This document shows positions 7,744 to 12,148 of a DNA stretch of 12,148 nucleotides, one piece after another. The notes beneath the pieces are model-generated. The model was not told the origin of the DNA. It saw only the letters and a program-made list of their open reading frames with translations, and did no database searches. Source of the DNA: Jimgerdemannia flammicorona (Eukaryota; Mucoromycota; Endogonomycetes; Endogonales; Endogonaceae); contig RBNI01005773.1 in NCBI GenBank assembly GCA_003990745.1, positions 1 to 12,148 on the forward strand. The letters are read 5' to 3'. The stretch's first letter is position 1; each line of letters starts with the position of its first letter. Both the position numbers and the translations under genes were made by a program.

Positions 7744-7871
7744 AGTTTGAATTCATTCTGTGATGAATTTAAACTAGTTCAAATTTATTATGTGATGAAT
7801 TTGGATCAGTTCAAATTTATCATATGATGAATTCAAGTTGATCTGAATTCTTTATGTGATAAACTATATTA
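7744..7871. repeat. Four 32-bp tandem repeats
   Basis: Units start at 7744, 7776, 7808 and 7840. Each has a core of the form AGTTCAAATT..ATGTGATGAATT. Copies 2 and 3 are closest, and copy 4 decays toward its end. A more diverged, slightly longer half-copy containing CCACGTGA may precede at about 7708. Most differences between copies are transitions. The array lies between the LINE ORF1 remnant and the pseudogene at 8064-9830. It may be a minisatellite or the internal repeat of a LINE untranslated region. There are no unique spacers between units. Confidence 0.9.
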
Positions 7872-8063
7872 GGAGCCAGCCAGCACAAATTAAGGAGCTC
7901 ACCAAAAAGAGCAATTCTTTTGAAGCAAAAAAACTCTCCACATTTATAAAACTTCTAAGGAAAAAGTAAAACTTCTATCAAATATTCAAAAACTAAGATA
8001 CAATATAAAAAACAATAACCAAATATTCAAAATATCTACAGATTTTTTTACTCTCCCAAATTT
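7872..8063. other. A+T-rich spacer downstream of the minus-strand pseudogene
   Basis: No coding pattern. It has several A runs and repeats of the words ATATTCAAAA and AAAACTTCTA. It may be the 3' untranslated and polyadenylation region of the pseudogene that ends at 8064. I see no clear RNA gene. Confidence 0.4.
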
Positions 8064-8600
8064 CTAAAAAAATTTGTTATAATAGCTCACAGCTTTCAAA
8101 GTTCTATAATAAATACTCATTGATAAGCTATTTAGAACTTCCTCATCTCCAATAACTGTTGAACCATGTAGTTGATTTGAGTGAAATACCATCATCATAT
8201 TTGACTCTAGTGGAACTCCAATACTATAAGCTAGATTATAGAACAAGCTTCCAGATTTTGAAGTATATTGTTCTTTATGTTTGACAATATAGAGTAAAAC
8301 AGATATCACATCTTAATCAGTATAAGTAAGAGAACTTATACATTATCCAAAAAATATGTTGTTGACTTTTACTATATTTTGCTCAAACTGAAATCCACCA
8401 AGTCTAAAATGTATCCTAGATTGACTCTGATTCATCTGACCTCCATTAATTTCAGGTAATTTCAAAGCTGAAGTAGATGCTGGTGGCAAAATTGAGAATT
8501 CTGACACTGAAGTTGAGGATGCCAAAGATGCCAAAGATGCCAAAATTTCTTCAGGAGATAGGTAATAAGGAGTATTAAATTGTTCAAAAATTGAGTGAAG
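8064..8600 (-). pseudogene. Unrecognised protein, C-terminal part (pseudogene)
   Basis: A single minus-strand frame from about 8600 (FEQFNTPYYLSPEEI) runs through a low-complexity ASLASLASS stretch, a Ser/Pro region (EFSILPPASTSALKLPEING), then RIHFRLGGFQFEQNIVKVNN. It continues past two TAA stops (8343-8345 and about 8310) into DVISVLLYIVKHKEQYTS, NLAYSIGVPLESNMMMVFHS and a terminal ALKAV-like TLKAVSYYNKFF. Both inner stops are one transition from CAA. Codon pattern and protein-like composition support a once-real gene. I do not recognise the family. It is probably one protein with the two segments upstream. Confidence 0.5.
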
Positions 8601-8798
8601 TAGGGGAATTTGCTACTACATCTGATAAGAAGTATTAAAGAGAAGTGAAGCTATATATCTCCATAACAGCTATTTCATATTCCTCTTGTTTATCTTATCC
8701 AATTTGTGGTTTTAAATTGTTGAGAGATACAATATGACAATACATTCCACCACATAGGTCAAAGTGTAGCCAGCTGACATATAAGATCCAGTTCCTAC

Positions 8799-9298
8799 TT
8801 AAGCTTTATCATACAATCCAGCTTTCTGAACTTTGAAGGCCTCCTTACAAACATCTGTCAAAACTTGGCTTGCTTGATCTCCTAATATTTCTCTCCAAAC
8901 TACTAGAACAACTTTCTCTATATCAGCATCCAGAATAATATAATTACAATGTGAATTTAGGATGCCAGCTAGTAAGGTAGAAGACTCCAAAAATGTTACA
9001 GTTTGAAATTGATTTTGACATCCTTTTTCTGAAGACTTGACAGAATACCAACATCCAACTTCCTCCAAATTCTGTATATAAAGTGTTGTTGTCTGCCCCA
9101 CTGGAAGATCAAGTCTCAGAATTTTCAATATTTCAAAATCATAAAGACTTGAGATACAGAATTGAGTCTGGATAAATTTGATCTTGAGGTTTTATTGATC
9201 TTCTCAATATTGTCATTACTGATCCAAAGAATCTGCCAATTGTACTTTGCATTGATTCTTCTTTGCCTTTTAAAAAGCAAAATAATTTTTTTAGTAAT
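8799..9298 (-). pseudogene. Unrecognised protein, middle part (pseudogene)
   Basis: From about 9298 one minus-strand frame reads LRLLKKLFCFLKGKEES, IGRFFGSVMTILRRSIKPQD and YPDSILYLKSL. After an apparent 1-base frameshift near 9145 it continues as DFEILKILRLDLPVGQTTT, LYIQNLEEVGCWYSVKSSEK, LAGILNSHCNYIILDADIEK and VVLVVWREILGDQASQVLTD, ending YDKA with TAA at 8799. Past that stop the frame stays protein-like (VGTGSYMSAGYTLTYVV), so the stop may be a mutated CAA. About 200 bp of frame-shifted sequence (DKQEEYEIAVMEIYSFTS) connects to the C-terminal part. No catalytic motif recognised. Confidence 0.5.
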
Positions 9299-9365
9299 CT
9301 AAGTTTGGCAAGATTCCTTTCTTAAAAAAAAAAAAAATAAATACTTAGAATTCTAAGCAACTTAC
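9299..9365 (-). other. Candidate intron (67 nt)
   Basis: The minus strand shows a consensus donor GTAAGT at 9365-9360, a CTAAG branch-like word, a 14-base T run (9324-9337) and a CTTAG acceptor ending at 9299. An alternative AAG acceptor lies just after the T run. Size and layout suit a filamentous-fungal intron. The reading phase across it does not fit cleanly, which may reflect a frameshift in the pseudogene, so this is tentative. Confidence 0.35.
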
Positions 9366-9830
9366 TTGAATAGTAGGAAGATATTGAAAAATTTGATTAT
9401 ATATCTTCAAACCCATTAAAGAAGGACTCTCAGGAAAACAAAAATACTATAATTCAGTCAATCCCTCATAATAAGAACTTCTAAATGCTTCCTGAAGTAT
9501 ATCAATTTTTTGTTTTGTATTAATCACATAAGTTAGTAAGCTCAAAAACTTTTCCAAAATGTCACATTCCAAAGGTTTTCCAAAATCAAGTCCTGGGATA
9601 ACTCCACTTAATAGAAGAATAGCTGGTGTTGACAAGGCAGCCTCCAATTTCTGTCTCGAAGCAGTCAGCAATTTGTCTGAGTTAAAGTCAACAGGGACAA
9701 AATCTTCCTCTATTTCACAAAAATATTCTGGAGAAAACTGGCATAGTACAGAAGAGTGGATTGTCAGTGCCAGAATAAAAATATGTACAAGGATGTCAGA
9801 GCCCAGTTCATAGTCAAAGCAAGAGGACAT
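9366..9830 (-). pseudogene. Unrecognised protein, N-terminal part (pseudogene)
   Basis: I chose the ATG at 9830-9828 because an in-frame TAA lies a few codons upstream and no earlier ATG follows it. The frame reads MSSCFDYELGSDILVHIFIL, then SPEYFCEIEEDFVPVDFNSD, LEAALSTPAILLLSGVIPGL and LQEAFRSSYYEGLTEL. It meets TAG at 9447-9449 and continues in frame with YFCFPESPSLMGLKIYNQIF up to a GTAAGT donor. The TAG is one change from CAG. The protein is helical with hydrophobic stretches but has no clear signal peptide. Family unknown: a host gene copy hit by mutation, or an accessory gene of a mobile element. Confidence 0.5.
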
Positions 9831-9948
9831 CTTGGCCTCCAATTATGGTAAGATAGCCAAGGCTGACTGCCAGGGGTCTCCAGCTGGCACAGGGCTATGT
9901 CAGTAGCTAGCCAGCCTGCCTGCCCACTAAAAAAAGATACTAGAGACT
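9831..9948. other. Spacer between pseudogene and tandem repeats
   Basis: Richer in G+C than the flanks, with a CTAGCCAGCCTGCCTGCCCA stretch and an A7 run. On the minus strand it would be the upstream region of the pseudogene starting at 9830. No promoter element or RNA gene that I can support. Confidence 0.3.
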
Positions 9949-10197
9949 AGCTGAAAGAGGTCCTTCTCCAAGGAGAGAGAACATAGCTAGCATAAATTGG
10001 AGGACATCCCTCCAATTGATCTCCTCTGATCTTCTTGAGATATAGAGTCCTCCAAAGATATGGAAAGCTGACTGGAAGAGGTCCTCCTCCAAAGAGAAAG
10101 GACATCACTAGCACAAATCAAGGGACACCTCCTCAATTGGCCTTCTGTCTCACCTGGTCTTCTGAATAAGGAAGACAGACTACAAGAGGTCCTCTTC
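9949..10197. repeat. Imperfect tandem repeat, period about 111-117 bp, about 2.2 copies
   Basis: Units begin at 9949, 10066 and 10177, each with an AGCTG or AGACT start followed by AAGAGGTCCTYCTCC. Units 1 and 2 also share the ACATCACTAGCACAAAT-like block and the CTCCAATTGATCTCC / CTCAATTGGCCTTCT block. The third is cut after about 20 bases, where LINE sequence begins. Nothing codes convincingly here. The abrupt end suggests the LINE inserted into, or was joined to, a pre-existing repeat array. Confidence 0.8.
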
Positions 10198-11340
10198 AGG
10201 CCCAACAGGTGCTGGGGGAGGAGCAGCAGGGCTTTGTTGGAGGCAGACTTATAAGAGATGGGACTGTGTGGGTTCATGGTGTTATTGAAGGGGCCTGGGC
10301 TTGTGGCTTGGATGGAAGGTTGGTCTTTTTGGACCAGGAGAAGGCTTATGACCGAGTATGGTGGGTGTGGCTGGGCAAGGTATTGGACCAAATTGGGGTT
10401 CCCCCAAGGTTTAGGGCCTCTATGTTAAGTCTGCTGGAGAGCAGTCGGGCAGCTCTGACATGTAATGGTCACCATGAGAGGGCATTTTCCTTGGGAAGAG
10501 GAGTTCCTCAGGGAGACCCTCTGTCCCCTATTCTTTATGCCCTTTTGCTGGAGCCATTGATGGATAGGATTCGCCAGAAAGTGGCAGGGCTCTCTATATA
10601 TGGTATAGTGTAGAAGGTGGGGGCCTTTGCTGATGATATGGTGGTTGGACTTGGGTCTATGGCAGATGTAGAGGCACTTCAGGAGACTGTGGAATGGTAT
10701 GAGGCCCACTTGGGGGCAAAGCTCAACTGGCATAAGTGTGAGATAATAGTGCTAGGGAATGGGCTAGTGGGTGGAGATGTCATTGGAACAATTGTCCCTA
10801 CTGGTGAGGTGGTGCAGTATCTGGGCATCTTCCTCTCTATATATGGCTCTGTCTTGCCATGAGTGTGGTGGAAGAGCAGGGTGAATATTTGGAGGGAGGC
10901 CCTTCGCAGGTGGGGAGGCCACCATATCTCTCTAGCAGGGCGGGTGTCAATCCTGAATGTATATTGGTTCCCCAAGCTGTGGTATGTAGCATATCACCTC
11001 AACTTCCCAGCATGGGTAGTGAAGAAGCTGACGAAGGTGGCTAGAGATTGGATCTGGGCAGGGAGGAGGTCCCAGGTCAGTTGGGATACTCTTGCGAGGC
11101 TGGTAGTAAGGGGGGGTCTTGGACTGGTGGACTTTCCTAAAAGGCTGCACTGCTTGTAAGCCTGGTGGTTGAAGAGAGCTGTGGAATTGTAGGGCGGTGG
11201 TTGGGTACCTCTGTTGCAGAAGGTATGGGAGATGCAAACATCCCCTTGGGGGTCCTCCGGAGATCTGCTCTCTTTGGTGGGGCTGAATGGCACTAGGCGG
11301 CTGCAGTTCAAGGGCTTTTGGTAGGGCGTGACTGATGACA
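10198..11340 (+). pseudogene. LINE reverse transcriptase (Tad1-like ORF2), 5'-truncated, with stops
   Basis: One frame (codons starting at multiples of 3) carries RT blocks in order: EEQQGFVGGRLIRDG, then VFLDQEKAYDRVWW with the first catalytic Asp (AYDRV 10344-10358), GVPQGDPLSPILYALLLEPL (10500-10559), AFADDMVV with FADD at 10626-10637, LNWHKCEIIVLGNG, YLGIFLS, and a thumb-like RRWGGHHISLAGRVSILNVY with WFPKLWYVAYHL. Stops at 10611, 10860, 11157 and 11190 (TAG, TGA, TAA, TAG) are one C-to-T from CAG, CGA, CAA, CAG. The catalytic triad is still encoded. RT blocks before 'QQGFVGGR' are missing, so the copy is 5'-truncated or rearranged. It would act by target-primed reverse transcription. The coding strand is poor in C and rich in G+T, as expected if C-to-T change accumulated on it. 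Confidence 0.93.
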
Positions 11341-12148
11341 CACACCGAATTGGCCTGTGCTGGCAAGAATGAGGGGGAGGAGATGTGGGGGCCTAATATG
11401 TAGCATTGGGATAGATTGCTCCTGGGGGGTACTCTACTTGCTATGTTCGATATTGGGGAGGGAGTAGAGTATCAGCAGGGGTCTGGCCAGGACCTTTGGC
11501 CAAGTGGCTGGCAGGCAGCAGGGATTGGTGAGGAGTGAGACTGGGCTGGTATCTGGTCTTGGAGTGCTGAGGTATGGAGGTGGCTTCCCCCCAAGTTCTG
11601 GGTGGTATGGTGGAGAATGTTGTGGAAGAATGTCATGCTGAATTTCCATATGGGGCATTTGGTGGATAGTGGACAATTTGACTGTGAGGAGTGTTACAAT
11701 GTTGGGCAAGCTGGGGGTTATATACAGATGCCAGAACATTGGCTGGGAGAGTGTGAGATTTTGAGGGAATTTTGGGCTGTAATAGGGGATAGACTAGATG
11801 TGGGGCATCGGCTGGTGGGGGAGGGGAGTTGCTGGGAGGACTTGAGATCTCGGCTTGTGGGTGGGGTGGGTGATAGTTGGCTCACTATAAGGTGGGTACT
11901 AGCAATATGGGTGGGAATGGCAGGTCATTGGCTTTTTGTTTTTGAGGAGAGGCAGTGGTTGGGGCTGCGGGAGAAGGTGTTAAGGTGGGAGGAGCTGTTG
12001 GAGGATCTGCTGACAGGATGGTGGGTGGGTTGGGGTCCTCAGGGGGGCCGACATCGTGGTCTGGTAGTAAAGATCTATAAGCAGAGTGGTGGGAGGGTGG
12101 CAATGGTGTTAGACAAAGTGGTCTTTCATCAGGAAGGGGTAGGGGGGG
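11341..12148 (+). pseudogene. LINE ORF2 C-terminal part with zinc-finger-like motif, runs off the window
   Basis: After a frameshift near 11340 the ORF2 continues in the frame of 11341. It reads HWDRLLLGGTLLAMFDIGEG, QQGSGQDLWPSGWQAAGI, WLPPKFWVVWWRMLWKNVML, then FDCEECYNV…PEHWLGECEILREFW. This gives CX2CX14HX4C (Cys 11683 and 11692, His 11737, Cys 11752), like the C-terminal knuckle of many LINEs. Only two stops interrupt it (TAG at 11401, TGA at 11536). From there the frame is open to the last base, with LTIRWVLAIWVGMAGHWLFV and LREKVLRWEELLEDLL. The 3' end and any poly(A) tail lie outside the window. Confidence 0.8.

Noticed and set aside
7744..7871. CRISPR-like array
   Set aside because: The 32-bp units are directly adjacent without unique spacers, and the context is eukaryotic.
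9987..10391. Minus-strand frame over the 115-bp repeats
   Set aside because: It mixes antisense RT with repeat sequence, and the two repeat units do not preserve one frame.
10425..11366. Several minus-strand open frames of about 100-140 codons
   Set aside because: Pro/Ser/His-rich shadows of the LINE RT on the plus strand, produced by the low C content of the coding strand.

Overview
The window looks like a repeat-rich, A+T-leaning block of a filamentous ascomycete genome (Pezizomycotina), though I cannot name the species. The grounds are a chromodomain-bearing Ty3/Gypsy element, Tad1-like LINE fragments, a candidate short intron, and a strong excess of C-to-T / G-to-A changes, mostly CpA/TpG to TpA, of the kind produced by RIP (repeat-induced point mutation) or a related cytosine-deamination process. 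I see no intact gene. Nearly everything is an inactivated transposon or a pseudogene, and most in-frame stops are one or two transitions from CAG, CAA, CGA or TGG.

Layout. 12-637 (+): LINE linker between endonuclease and reverse transcriptase. 640-772 (-): second part of a LINE endonuclease, with its GGDFN motif. 773-7117 (-): a complete LTR-bounded retrotransposon with 1.5-kb LTRs (773-2285 and 5604-7117), TG..CA ends, a polypurine tract and a degraded gag-pol. 7118-7680 (-): first part of the same LINE endonuclease plus the tail of its ORF1. The LTR element therefore sits inside that LINE, and removing it with one copy of a 4-bp target duplication rejoins the endonuclease frame. 7744-7871: four 32-bp tandem repeats. 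8064-9830 (-): an unrecognised protein-coding pseudogene. 9949-10197: imperfect tandem repeats of about 115 bp. 10198-12148 (+): a 5'-truncated LINE with reverse transcriptase, C-terminal zinc-finger-like motif and downstream domain, running off the window.

The most interesting object is the LTR element. In coding order it has Gag, a CCHC zinc knuckle, a dUTPase domain with all five family motifs recognisable, a retropepsin, then directly the end of an integrase and a chromodomain. Reverse transcriptase, RNase H and the integrase core are missing. The Pol frame appears to run on through the polypurine tract about 257 codons into the LTR. The order zinc knuckle-dUTPase-protease resembles that of betaretroviruses, which is unusual for a fungal Ty3/Gypsy element as far as I know.
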